A stretch of 64,000 bases of DNA from Myxococcales bacterium (GTDB taxonomy: Bacteria; Myxococcota; Polyangia; Nannocystales; Nannocystaceae): the NCBI GenBank assembly GCA_016793465.1, contig JAEUJW010000039.1, positions 248,001-312,000 of the forward strand. The letters run 5' to 3'. Below, piece by piece: positions 8,492-16,452 of this stretch. The translations under genes and the position numbers were made by a program. Every line of letters begins with the position of its first letter. Position 1 is the first letter of the stretch. The notes under the pieces are model-generated. The model was not told the origin of the DNA and ran no database searches. It saw only the letters and a list, made by a program, of their open reading frames with translations.

Positions 8492-9404
8492 ACGCGTCTG
8501 CACCTCCGACGCTCCGAACTGGCTCGAGCTCCGCAGCACCGGCATCGGCGCGAGCGAGATGCCCGTCGTTCTCGGACTCCGTCACGGGCTCGTCGAGCTC
8601 TGGCTCGACAAGACGGGCCGCAAGCCGCGGCGCAAGCTGGACGGCGAGTGGATCGAGTGGGGCCACCGCCTCGAGGGCCAGATCGTCGAGGCGTTCTGCG
8701 AGCGCACAAAACGGGCTGTTCGTCGCAGCGGGGAGCTGCTGCGTTCGCCGGAGCACCCGTGGGCGCTCGCCACCCTCGACGCCTGGTGCGCCGAGGACGG
8801 CGAGGTCGAGTGGCCGCTCGAGATCAAGAACGTCGGCACCCACCGCGCCTCTGCCTGGGAGGACGGCGCGCCCCTCGACTACGTCGCCCAGGTCCACCAG
8901 CAGATGCTGGTGACCGGCTGCAAGCGGGCGACCATCGCTGCGCTGATCGGCGGGCAGAAGCTCGTGTGGCAGGACATCGAGCGCGACGAGACGCTGACCC
9001 GCCAGATCATCGCGTGCGGCGCCGACTTCTGGCGCACCAACGTCGTCGGCGATCACCCGCCGGACATCCACCGCGACGGGGCTCAGGCGGCGAAGGCCGC
9101 CCTCGAAGCGCTGTACAGGCTCGACAACGGCAGGACGATCATCCTGTCCCGCGACCTCGAGGACCACTTCGATCGCCTCACCCAGATCAAGGCGGCGATG
9201 AAGGCCCTGAAGGATGAGGAGACGCGCCTCGAGAATGACGTGCGCGCGGCGCTCGGCGAAGCGTCGCGCGGCGTCTTCTACGACGGTCGCGCCTTCTCCT
9301 GGAACTTGCAGCAGCGCGGCACCTACGTGGTGCCCGCCGCCGAATACCGCGTTCTACGCATGCACCAAGCCCCGAAGGAGACACATGGCAGGACCCACCA
9401 CTGA
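8481..9404 (+). CDS. YqaJ-family viral exonuclease (lambda Exo-like)
   Basis: 307 residues. YqaJ nuclease signatures are present: R-S-T-G-I-G-A-S-E near residue 20, G-x-x-x-E in WGHRLEGQIVE, the PD-(D/E)XK core with D100 and E114-I-K116, and a following Q in YVAQVHQQ. These enzymes degrade one strand of linear duplex DNA to expose single strands. The overlapping downstream gene encodes the RecT annealing partner, giving a two-component recombination system like lambda Exo/Beta. The C-terminal 100 residues are helical and charged. The stop overlaps the recT start by 20 bases. Confidence 0.88.
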   Translation: MLAERVCTSDAPNWLELRSTGIGASEMPVVLGLRHGLVELWLDKTGRKPRRKLDGEWIEWGHRLEGQIVEAFCERTKRAVRRSGELLRSPEHPWALATLDAWCAEDGEVEWPLEIKNVGTHRASAWEDGAPLDYVAQVHQQMLVTGCKRATIAALIGGQKLVWQDIERDETLTRQIIACGADFWRTNVVGDHPPDIHRDGAQAAKAALEALYRLDNGRTIILSRDLEDHFDRLTQIKAAMKALKDEETRLENDVRAALGEASRGVFYDGRAFSWNLQQRGTYVVPAAEYRVLRMHQAPKETHGRTHH

Positions 9405-10230
9405 TGCGCGCGGGCAGATCGTTCCGCGCAGTAAGCAAGTCGCACTCGCCCCCGCCGACCAGCTCGCCGGCCTCATCATGCGGATGGGACCGGAGCTCGG
9501 CCGGGCCCTCCCCAAACACGTCAACCCCGAGCGCATGGCGCGGATCGTCCTCACGGCGATCCGGATGAACCCCGACCTCGCGCGGTGCTCCCAGCAGAGC
9601 TTCCTCGGCTCGGTGTTGACGGCTGCGCAGCTCGGCCTCGAGGTCAACACCCCGCTCGGCCAGGCGTACTTGATCCCGTACAAGGGCGTCTGCACCCTGA
9701 TCGTCGGGTATCAGGGGATGATCGAGCTGGCCCGGCGCTCGGGACACATCACGAACTTGTACGCCTACGCCGTCCGCGCCGGCGACAAGTTCAGCTTCCG
9801 TTACGGCCTCAACCGCGACCTGCAGCACGAGCCGAGCGAGGAGGTCGGCCGTGAGAAGCAGCTGATCACGCACGTGTACGCGGTGGCCCGGCAGCGGACG
9901 GGCGACCCCGACTTCGTGGTGCTCACGAAGGCCGAGGTCGACGCCCGCCGCGCCCGCTCGCACGCCCGCAACAACGGGCCGTGGGTGACCGACGAGGAGG
10001 CGATGACGCTGAAGACGTCGGTGCGCGCCCTGTTCAAGTGGCTGCCCAAGAGCACCGAGCTGCAGCGCGCTCTCATGGTCGACGAGGCCGACGACGCGTC
10101 CTCGCAGGCCGCGGCGTGGGACCCGGAGATCACCGACATCCTCGACAAGCAGGGCGTCGAGCCCACGCCGGCGATCCCGGCGGGGGACGAGACGCCGAAC
10201 CCCGACAGCACCGAGACGGCGGCCACGTAG
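9385..10230 (+). CDS. recT: RecT-family single-strand annealing protein
   Basis: 281 residues from ATG 9385, chosen because GAAGGAG (9374-9380) precedes it; the frame is open further upstream but inside the exonuclease gene. RecT hallmarks include ALPKHVNPERMARIVLTAIR, a conserved QSFLGSVLTAAQLGLEVN helix and the strand GQAYLIPYKGVCTLIVGYQG. RecT proteins coat single-stranded DNA and promote annealing and strand invasion. With the YqaJ exonuclease it should support phage recombination and concatemer or circle formation. A Pro/Glu/Thr-rich tail of about 35 residues ends the protein. Confidence 0.92.
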   Translation: MAGPTTDARGQIVPRSKQVALAPADQLAGLIMRMGPELGRALPKHVNPERMARIVLTAIRMNPDLARCSQQSFLGSVLTAAQLGLEVNTPLGQAYLIPYKGVCTLIVGYQGMIELARRSGHITNLYAYAVRAGDKFSFRYGLNRDLQHEPSEEVGREKQLITHVYAVARQRTGDPDFVVLTKAEVDARRARSHARNNGPWVTDEEAMTLKTSVRALFKWLPKSTELQRALMVDEADDASSQAAAWDPEITDILDKQGVEPTPAIPAGDETPNPDSTETAAT

Positions 10231-10254
10231 GCACGCCAGAGAGCGAACACGACG

Positions 10255-10473
10255 ATGCAGACCCAGACCCCTATCACCCTCACCGACTACAACCTCCACA
10301 CCGCCGAGCGCGTGCTCTGCGAGAAGGCGCTCACCGACGCGGGCAGCATCGTCGGCGCCGCGCCGCTCCTCGGCATCACGCGCCACGCGCTGAAGCGGCG
10401 GATCATCAGGCACAACATCCGGTGGACGCGGGAGGGTCGGCTGGCGGGGCCGGCGACGCTGGCGACGGCGTGA
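10255..10473 (+). CDS. Small Fis-type helix-turn-helix protein
   Basis: 72 residues. The centre ALTDAGSIVGAAPLLGITRH followed by ALKRRIIRHNI matches the HTH_8 (Fis C-terminal) pattern: A-L-x-x-x-G-x-x-x-x-A-A-x-x-L-G-I-x-R-x-x-L-x-x-x-I-x-x-x-x-I. It lacks any partner domain, so it is a minimal DNA-binding protein, perhaps an architectural factor (Fis or Xis role) or early regulator. The gene stands 24 bases after recT. Confidence 0.7.
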   Translation: MQTQTPITLTDYNLHTAERVLCEKALTDAGSIVGAAPLLGITRHALKRRIIRHNIRWTREGRLAGPATLATA

Positions 10474-10580
10474 CGACGACGGGGCTGCGGCCCCGAGCAC
10501 ACGACGTGCCCCGCGCCTGTACGAGCCGATGACGGCCGAGGGATGGCGCAGCTCCGGGGGATCGGGGCGGAAAGGACACC

Positions 10581-11342
10581 ATGGCAGGCAAGAAACGCAA
10601 GGGCGTCAACCTCGGCGCTGACGACGACAGCAAGCAGGGCACCAGCCGGACGGCCCACCACCACGACATCACCACCAGCTACGACGGGGAGGGCTCCTGG
10701 TCGGTGAAGGTCTTCTTCGGCGATCAGCTCCGCCAGACCATCAAGGGCTTCCGATTCGAGGGAGATGCCTACTGGGCGGGCGACGACTGGGCGCACCTCA
10801 ACCGCATCCTCGTGCCCGACACGAAGGTCGCGGGCAAGGACCAGTTCGCGCCCGTCGTCTTCGAGAACGGCGTCGAGCTCGTTCGCCTCGCGCCCAGGTC
10901 GACCGCGACCGAGGCCCTCGACTACGCGGAACAGTACGTCGATCAGATGCGCCTCGCCGACCGCGAGCGCGTCGAGAAGAAGCAGGCGAAGCGGGCCGAG
11001 TACATCCTCAAGATGCGGGAGTTCGACCTGGTCGAGGCCGGGCTCGAGAAGAAAGTCGAGGACGCCAAGGAGGCGCTCAAGTTGCTGCAGGAGCGCCGCG
11101 AGGAGTACATCGAGTCGGTCCGCAACCCGCAGGTGTCGTTCAACTTCGTCTTCGACCGGAAGAAGGCCAAGCAGACCGACATCGAGGACGCGACCAACAT
11201 GCTCGCGGGCCTCGGCGCCAAGCCCCCGAAGCCGGGCACGGAGCCGAAGACGACGCCGCCGACCGCGAAGCCGGGCGAGCCGCGACTGCCGCCGAAGAAG
11301 GACAAGGGCGACGACGCGACCGGGGGCGAGGCACACCCGTGA
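10581..11342 (+). CDS. Unknown phage protein with coiled coil
   Basis: 253 residues, ATG preceded by GGAAAGGACACC. An N-terminal segment of about 120 residues with a possible beta fold (GSWSVKVFFGDQLRQTIKGF) is followed by a long charged helix from about 118 to 180 rich in Arg/Lys/Glu (heptad-like LLQERREEYIES) and a Pro/Lys-rich tail. No family recognised. Its place between recT and rusA suggests a role in DNA recombination or binding, but that is only context. Confidence 0.7.
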   Translation: MAGKKRKGVNLGADDDSKQGTSRTAHHHDITTSYDGEGSWSVKVFFGDQLRQTIKGFRFEGDAYWAGDDWAHLNRILVPDTKVAGKDQFAPVVFENGVELVRLAPRSTATEALDYAEQYVDQMRLADRERVEKKQAKRAEYILKMREFDLVEAGLEKKVEDAKEALKLLQERREEYIESVRNPQVSFNFVFDRKKAKQTDIEDATNMLAGLGAKPPKPGTEPKTTPPTAKPGEPRLPPKKDKGDDATGGEAHP

Positions 11343-11761
11343 CCGACCCCGCCGCCAACGTCTCGGTGGTGGTCCACGGACCGCCGCCGCGGAAGAACCG
11401 GCGCCACGCTCACGGTGGGCATGGCGGGCCGGTCCGCAACAGCTCCGAGTACCTCGCCTGGTGCGAGCAGCTCGCGCGGGCGTGGGAGGCCGCGTCGGGT
11501 CCGGCGCTGGCGGCGGGTCGCTGGCAACTCCACGTCTCGGCTCTGTGGCCGCGTCGTCGCGACCTCGGCGACGTCATCGTGCCGTTCGGCGACATCGACG
11601 CACCGATCTCGGCGGTGCTCGACGGGCTGCAGCTCTGCGGCGCGATCGACGACGACGTGCGCGTGTGCCGGCTGACCTCCGACAAGGGGCTCGCCACCGA
11701 CGACGACCCGCCCAAGGTCGTGATCCACCTGACCCGGATGGAGGACGAGAACGATGGCTAA
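11339..11761 (+). CDS. RusA-family Holliday junction resolvase
   Basis: 140 residues from GTG 11339 overlapping the previous stop. The catalytic pattern of RusA is seen: D85 and D87 in FGDIDAPISAVLDGL, D95, and the acidic turn GAIDDDVRV (104-106), with the early HGPPPRKNRR motif. RusA enzymes are dimeric Mg-dependent nucleases that resolve four-way junctions. In phages they clear recombination intermediates before packaging, fitting the upstream exonuclease and RecT. Confidence 0.85.
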   Translation: MTDPAANVSVVVHGPPPRKNRRHAHGGHGGPVRNSSEYLAWCEQLARAWEAASGPALAAGRWQLHVSALWPRRRDLGDVIVPFGDIDAPISAVLDGLQLCGAIDDDVRVCRLTSDKGLATDDDPPKVVIHLTRMEDENDG

Positions 11762-12389
11762 GCACGCGGTCATCCACAAGACGACGTCGGACGGGCGTCC
11801 GTGCGGCGGCCCGCTCACCAACGACGACACCGAGAGTCGCAACCCCGACGTCTGCCGCTGCTGCGCTTGCGGCGACTTCGTCGAGGTCGACGCGCGGACC
11901 CTGACCCGCGTCCGCAAGGCCGACGCGTACTGGTGGCGACGCCGCGATCGCGAGGAGCGCGGGCTGCCGCCGCCGATCCCCCGGTTGATGTCGTTCGCCA
12001 TGACGGAGCCGCAGCTCCTCGACGGCTCGAAGGACGTCACCCGCCGACTCGGCTGGGAGGGTTTGGTCGGGCGCGCGACGGCCAGCACGCCGGTGCGCCT
12101 GGTCGGCGTGCGCAAGGCCATGGGCCTCAAGAGGGGCGAGACCCACCACCGCCTCCGCATGGTGCTCGTCGTCGACGCTCGGCGCGAGCGCCTCGACGCG
12201 ATCGACGCGGACGACTGCAGGCGCGAGGGCTTCCCCGAGCTGACGCCCGCGCAGTTCGTGGCGATGTTCTGCGAGGCCCACCCGGGCTGCACTCCCGCGA
12301 CGATCGTGACGCGGATCGTGTTCCGCCACGGCGAGCTGCTCGGCCCAGCGCCGCGACAGCTCGAGCTCGGAGGTGCCTGTGCAGCCTGA
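11754..12389 (+). CDS. ASCH-domain protein with N-terminal Cys-rich knuckle
   Basis: 211 residues. The C-terminal part matches phage ASCH proteins: MSFAMTEPQLLDGSKDVTRR, then KAMGLKRGE, and a closing EGFPELTPAQFVAMFC with TPATIVTRIVF. ASCH domains are PUA-like beta barrels thought to bind RNA or modified nucleotides. The first 45 residues add a possible zinc knuckle (CGGPLT...CRCCACGDF). The start overlaps rusA by 8 bases and the end overlaps the adenine methyltransferase gene by 11. Its function in phages is not established. Confidence 0.75.
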   Translation: MAKHAVIHKTTSDGRPCGGPLTNDDTESRNPDVCRCCACGDFVEVDARTLTRVRKADAYWWRRRDREERGLPPPIPRLMSFAMTEPQLLDGSKDVTRRLGWEGLVGRATASTPVRLVGVRKAMGLKRGETHHRLRMVLVVDARRERLDAIDADDCRREGFPELTPAQFVAMFCEAHPGCTPATIVTRIVFRHGELLGPAPRQLELGGACAA

Positions 12390-13143
12390 TCTGTTCTCCG
12401 GTGCGGCCGGTCGCACCGACGCACCCGACGTGCTCGCCGAGCACGAGGCGGACTACACGCCGGTCGGCGTCGCCCTACAACTCCTGGCTGCGCTGCACGA
12501 GGAGGTCGACGCGCAACGCTCGCGCGGCGCGTTTAAGCCGGAGCGGATCCTCGACCCCTCGGCGGGCTCCGGCTGCTGGGGGAGGGCGGCCCGCGCCCTT
12601 TGGCCGGACGCGTACATCATCGGCGTCGAGCCGCGGGCGAGCGAGCGGGAGAACATCCTCGCCGCCTACGACGAGGCGCACACGATGTACTGCGCCGAGT
12701 ACCTGGCGACGGGCCCGGAGTCGTTCGACCTGGTCGCCACCAACCCGCCGTTCAGCGTCGCTTTCGGCGCCGGCACCTTCTGGCCGATCGAGTTCCTGCG
12801 CGCCGGCATCCTCCATGCCGAAAGCTTCGTCATGCTGTACGGCCTGTCGCAGTGGGGGCAGGGCAACCGCTCGTCCACCCCGATGCAGGCGTGGTCGCCT
12901 TGGATGCAGTTCCGTCTCGGCGGCCGCGTCGGACACCGCGGCGACGGGTGCAACGACCTGCGCGAGTACTGCGGGTGGTCGTGGTCCGCCGAGGACGGGC
13001 GCCTCCGCCGGCACCTGCCGTCGTGGCGCACGATACAGCTCCCCGTCCTCGACGCACCGTTGCGCCGCTGGTCGCCTGACAACGTCCCCGGCACCTGCGC
13101 CGTCGACAAGGTGCTCGTCGACCTCGTGCGAGGTGGCCTGTGA
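12379..13143 (+). CDS. N6-adenine DNA methyltransferase-like protein
   Basis: 254 residues if it starts at GTG 12379, preferred over GTG 12373 because GGAGG (12369-12373) then sits at normal spacing. Rossmann motif I is ILDPSAGSGCWGRAA and motif IV is NPPF (VATNPPFSVAFG), the pattern of amino-methyltransferases acting on adenine. It lacks a recognisable separate target-recognition domain, so specificity is unknown. It is the first of three methyltransferase genes in this phage and has no endonuclease partner, suggesting protection of phage DNA from host restriction. Confidence 0.8.
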   Translation: MQPDLFSGAAGRTDAPDVLAEHEADYTPVGVALQLLAALHEEVDAQRSRGAFKPERILDPSAGSGCWGRAARALWPDAYIIGVEPRASERENILAAYDEAHTMYCAEYLATGPESFDLVATNPPFSVAFGAGTFWPIEFLRAGILHAESFVMLYGLSQWGQGNRSSTPMQAWSPWMQFRLGGRVGHRGDGCNDLREYCGWSWSAEDGRLRRHLPSWRTIQLPVLDAPLRRWSPDNVPGTCAVDKVLVDLVRGGL

Positions 13144-13727
13144 ACGCCGCCGCCACCGCGAAGTGCCAGGACGGGGCCCGGCCGATCACTCGGTCGAAGA
13201 AAAAAAGTGGCGAGGTCCTCGACCTGTTCGCGCCCGCCTTGCCGACGCCCGAGCCGGTGCCGACCCCGCCCGCCTGGGCGATCGAGGCTGCGACGGCGCC
13301 AGCGTCCCCGGCGCCGGAGCTGCCGACCCGGGTCCGCGCCCGCGACTTCGCCACGGCGACCGAGCGCGTCTGGGATGGCGCCGACTGCTTCGTCCTCCGC
13401 ACGCGCGTGTACAGCGGCCACGAGTACCGCGCTTACGAGCGCAGCCACACGCACGGCTTCGCGGTCGTCTACGACCCCGACCCCGTCTTCGGCCGCATCG
13501 ACACGCGATGTCCGTCGATCGCCGCAACGGACCCGCATGCTGCGATCGAGGGACAACTCGCCCGCGAGGCCGAGGCCCGCGCGCTGATCCATCGGCTGTG
13601 CCCCGAGACCGTGCTCCGCGAGGGTGAGCGCGCCGTGGGCAACGGCGTCTACGACGGGCCCGGCTACGTGCTGGTGACCGTCGACCCCGAGGTTCGCTAC
13701 CAGGCCGCGACTGGAGGATCGGCATGA
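13140..13727 (+). CDS. Unknown phage protein
   Basis: 195 residues from GTG 13140 (GTGA overlap). The N-terminal 65 residues are low complexity (Pro/Ala) and the rest has mixed strands and helices (WDGADCFVLRTRVYSGHEYR, HGFAVVYDPDPVFGRIDTR). An oddity is an A7 run at 13200-13206 in otherwise GC-rich sequence. No family recognised. Confidence 0.65.
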   Translation: MNAAATAKCQDGARPITRSKKKSGEVLDLFAPALPTPEPVPTPPAWAIEAATAPASPAPELPTRVRARDFATATERVWDGADCFVLRTRVYSGHEYRAYERSHTHGFAVVYDPDPVFGRIDTRCPSIAATDPHAAIEGQLAREAEARALIHRLCPETVLREGERAVGNGVYDGPGYVLVTVDPEVRYQAATGGSA

Positions 13728-13822
13728 GGCTGGTCCTGTTCGTCGCGGCGGTCATCACGATCGTGGCGTTCGCTGTCGTCGACGGCACCGCCGAGTTCTG
13801 CAAGCGGCGCTTCGGCGCCTGA
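13724..13822 (+). CDS. Small single-pass membrane peptide
   Basis: 32 residues (MRLVLFVAAVITIVAFAVV, then a polar tail DGTAEFCKRRFGA). ATG overlaps the previous stop (ATGA) and is preceded by GGAGGATC. One hydrophobic helix and a basic C-terminus. Function unknown. Confidence 0.5.
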   Translation: MRLVLFVAAVITIVAFAVVDGTAEFCKRRFGA

Positions 13823-13832
13823 ACGGAGAGAC

Positions 13833-14789
13833 ATGCACGAGGAGACAGTCAAAATCCTGCGGTCGTACCGCAGCGCCACGGCCCTCACCGAAGGAGCCGA
13901 GGTGTACCTCGCGTCGGCGACCGCGGCGCTCATCCACTACCGCCTGAGCTCGCAGCGTTCGCCCGACCCGCCGCCCGCGCCGTACGCCCGCGTGCACGCG
14001 ATGGGGCACGCCTGCTACGTCGGTCCGGTGATGCTCCTCGCTCGCGGCGTCCGCGTCGAGCACCACACCGTCGAGCAGGTCGGCGAGGGCGCGTGGGGCA
14101 TCGTCCGCCAGTGGAAGGACGTCGTCGCCCTGCACTCGATCGAGTACTTCGGCGAGGCCGAGTGGACCCGCGAGGGCGAGCAGCTCGCTGCCGAGGTCGC
14201 CCGTCGCAACGAGGGGCACCGGCGCCAGACGACCGACCCCGAGGGGTACGCGCTCCACATGCACGGCGCGAACGAGTACGGCTTCGTCACGCCCGATGGT
14301 CAGGTGTATGGCTGGTGGTACACCGCGTCGACCGCCCGCGCGCACGCCTGGGACCACGCTGCTGGCGACCGTGACGACGAGTACTTGGCCCGTGGCCCGC
14401 TCGCCGAGCTGAAGCCGCCGGACCCCGCGCAGACGCGGAGCGAGCCGCCCGAGGGCTATTACGTCGATTTTTTGCCCGAAGATGACGACGACCCGGAGGG
14501 ACGGGGCGAATGGGTGTGGGGCATCTACGACGACACCGTCAACGGCGACGACAAGAAAGTCGAGCTCGGTAGCGAGGAGACGGAGGTCGAGGCCATCGCC
14601 GCCGCCTGGGAACGCCACGGTGACGACCTCCCTTCTGACGCGACCGCCGGGGCGCCGGCCGCGGAGTCGACCGAGCGCCCCACCGACACCGGCGACCGCT
14701 GCCGTGGCTGCGGCGCCGCCGACGGTGCTCCCTGCATGCCGGACTGCCCCGAGTCCGCGGGGCTGCTGGATCGAGGAGGTCAGGTTTGA
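13833..14789 (+). CDS. Unknown phage protein with C-terminal zinc-knuckle-like motif
   Basis: 318 residues with ACGGAGAG before the ATG. The N-terminal part contains segments such as VHAMGHACYVGPVMLLARGV; the middle is very acidic (PEDDDDPEGRGEW). Near the end C-R-G-C-G-A-A-D-G-A-P-C-M-P-D-C could bind zinc. No known family. It belongs to the translationally coupled early operon. Confidence 0.65.
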   Translation: MHEETVKILRSYRSATALTEGAEVYLASATAALIHYRLSSQRSPDPPPAPYARVHAMGHACYVGPVMLLARGVRVEHHTVEQVGEGAWGIVRQWKDVVALHSIEYFGEAEWTREGEQLAAEVARRNEGHRRQTTDPEGYALHMHGANEYGFVTPDGQVYGWWYTASTARAHAWDHAAGDRDDEYLARGPLAELKPPDPAQTRSEPPEGYYVDFLPEDDDDPEGRGEWVWGIYDDTVNGDDKKVELGSEETEVEAIAAAWERHGDDLPSDATAGAPAAESTERPTDTGDRCRGCGAADGAPCMPDCPESAGLLDRGGQV

Positions 14790-15133
14790 ACCCCCTCTAC
14801 ACCTGCGGCCTCCAGGCCCACGTCGCCCACCGCGTGTGGTCCATCCACGAGACTGTTGCTCAGGACTGGCCGCGCTGTGGCGGTGAGCCGGTCGACGGCG
14901 CCGACACCTGGATCTTCGCGGGATTCGACGACGACCAGGTCGTCGCGTGGCTCGAGGTCGGGGTATTCACCGCCGCGGCCGCCGTCCGCCTCGACCGCGC
15001 CGGCGTCGAGCCGCGCGAGGTCGGCGGCGAATACGACACCGACGTGACCCTCGGGCTGGCGTTCACCCGCGGCGAGGTCTCCGTCGACCGCGTCCTCGAG
15101 CTGCGCCGTGCGGCGCGGGAGGTGACGCCGTGA
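14786..15133 (+). CDS. Unknown phage protein
   Basis: 115 residues starting at TTG 14786, which overlaps the previous stop (TTTGA) behind a strong GAGGAGGT (14774-14781). No motif recognised; acidic, Trp-containing and without membrane segments. Confidence 0.6.
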   Translation: MNPLYTCGLQAHVAHRVWSIHETVAQDWPRCGGEPVDGADTWIFAGFDDDQVVAWLEVGVFTAAAAVRLDRAGVEPREVGGEYDTDVTLGLAFTRGEVSVDRVLELRRAAREVTP

Positions 15134-15828
15134 AGCACCTCGACAACAGCCCGGCGTTCTTCATCACCACTGGCCGGAGCGGGCGACCCGCGGTCGGCGT
15201 GAGGTGCTCGAAGTGCAGCGCCGAGGAGATCGGCGCCGACAAGCCCACCTTCCCGCCCAACGTGATCGCCAAGCACTTCATCGCCAGGGGCTGGGACGTG
15301 TACCGCGACGGCGCGTCCGCGACGTGCCCGACGTGCGCGGCGACCAGCCGGGCGCCTGCTGCCGACGACGCCGCGGTCAACGCCTCCCTCGCTCGCCAGC
15401 AGCTCGCCGAGCAGCGGCGCCTCGCCGCCGCCAACAGCAAACCCCCGCAGGAGAAACGAGAGCCCGTGACCAGCGTCTCCACCACCGACACCATCCGGGC
15501 CCAGGCCCGCCTGCATCAGCTCCTCGCCGAGCACTTCAACGGCGACGGCAACTTCGGCACCTACGACGAGGGCTGGGACGACAAGCGCGTCGCCAAGGAT
15601 TCGGGCCTCGCCGTCACCGAGGTCGCCCGCGTCCGCGACGTGGCGTACGGGCGGATCAAGGACCCGATCCTCGCGCGCGTCGAAGCGGCGATCACCGAGG
15701 AGAAGCAGCGGGCGGCCCGCGAGTTCGCCGAGCTACGCGATCTGATCACTGCGGCGGAGACGGGCCACGCGGAGCGCCTGTCGGCGCTCGAGCGTCAGCT
15801 CGCCGAGCGGTCGAAGGAGGTCGCGTAG
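15130..15828 (+). CDS. Unknown phage protein with zinc-ribbon-like N-terminus and coiled-coil C-terminus
   Basis: 232 residues from GTG 15130 (GTGA overlap). Two CxxC pairs (CSKC near residue 27 and CPTC near 62) form a probable zinc ribbon. The centre has a DNA-binding-like helical part (WDDKRVAKDSGLAVTEVARV) and the last 60 residues form a coiled coil (AAREFAELRDLITAAETGH). A DNA-binding early protein is likely, but no family is recognised. Confidence 0.65.
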   Translation: MKHLDNSPAFFITTGRSGRPAVGVRCSKCSAEEIGADKPTFPPNVIAKHFIARGWDVYRDGASATCPTCAATSRAPAADDAAVNASLARQQLAEQRRLAAANSKPPQEKREPVTSVSTTDTIRAQARLHQLLAEHFNGDGNFGTYDEGWDDKRVAKDSGLAVTEVARVRDVAYGRIKDPILARVEAAITEEKQRAAREFAELRDLITAAETGHAERLSALERQLAERSKEVA

Positions 15829-16452
15829 ATGGCTGATCTCATGGCACGCGCCCTGGCCATAGCGAACCTCGCCCTCGCGTTCGGGCAGGTGCGGCGGGTG
15901 ACGCTGCATGCGGACGGCGAGCCCGAGTCCGACACGACGCACACCGTCATGCTCACGCTGCTGGCGGTCGAGGTGGCGCCCACGGTCGGATGCGACCCCG
16001 GCCTCGTCGCGCAGTTCGCCACCATCCACGATCTACCCGAGCGGTACGCGGGCGACACCAACACGGCGCACGGGCTGTCGGCTGAGGAAGCAGAGGCCAA
16101 GGCGGGGAGGGAGGCCGTTGCGATGCGCCTGCTTGAAGCCGACCTGGGCGACTCGCGGTGGATCGATCTGCTTCGCCGGTACGAGGCGCAGCAGGAGCCG
16201 GAGGCGCGGCTCGTTCGGTACCTGGACAAGGTGCTGCCGAAGCTGACGCACTACCTCAACGGCGGCGCGGCCCTTCGAGCACTCGGGATCACCGCGGCCG
16301 ACGTGATGCAGAAGCACGCCCACCAGGGCGCGCAGCTCACCGAGCAGTACCCCGAGCTGGTGCAGGTGCGCCTGCTGTTCAGCGACGCATGCTGGATCGT
16401 CGAGCAGGGCATCAGGGACGGCGACGTGCGCGTCGCGGAGGTGGCCACGTGA
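15829..16452 (+). CDS. HD-domain phosphohydrolase (YfbR-like)
   Basis: 207 residues, ATG directly after the previous stop. HD signature: H38 in SDTTHTVML, H67-D68 with E71 in TIHDLPERYAGDT, and a distal Asp in VRYLDKVLPK. This arrangement matches small HD hydrolases such as the 5'-deoxynucleotidase YfbR. In a phage it may adjust nucleotide pools or break down modified nucleotides; the substrate cannot be deduced. It lies next to the cytosine methyltransferase gene. Confidence 0.8.
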   Translation: MADLMARALAIANLALAFGQVRRVTLHADGEPESDTTHTVMLTLLAVEVAPTVGCDPGLVAQFATIHDLPERYAGDTNTAHGLSAEEAEAKAGREAVAMRLLEADLGDSRWIDLLRRYEAQQEPEARLVRYLDKVLPKLTHYLNGGAALRALGITAADVMQKHAHQGAQLTEQYPELVQVRLLFSDACWIVEQGIRDGDVRVAEVAT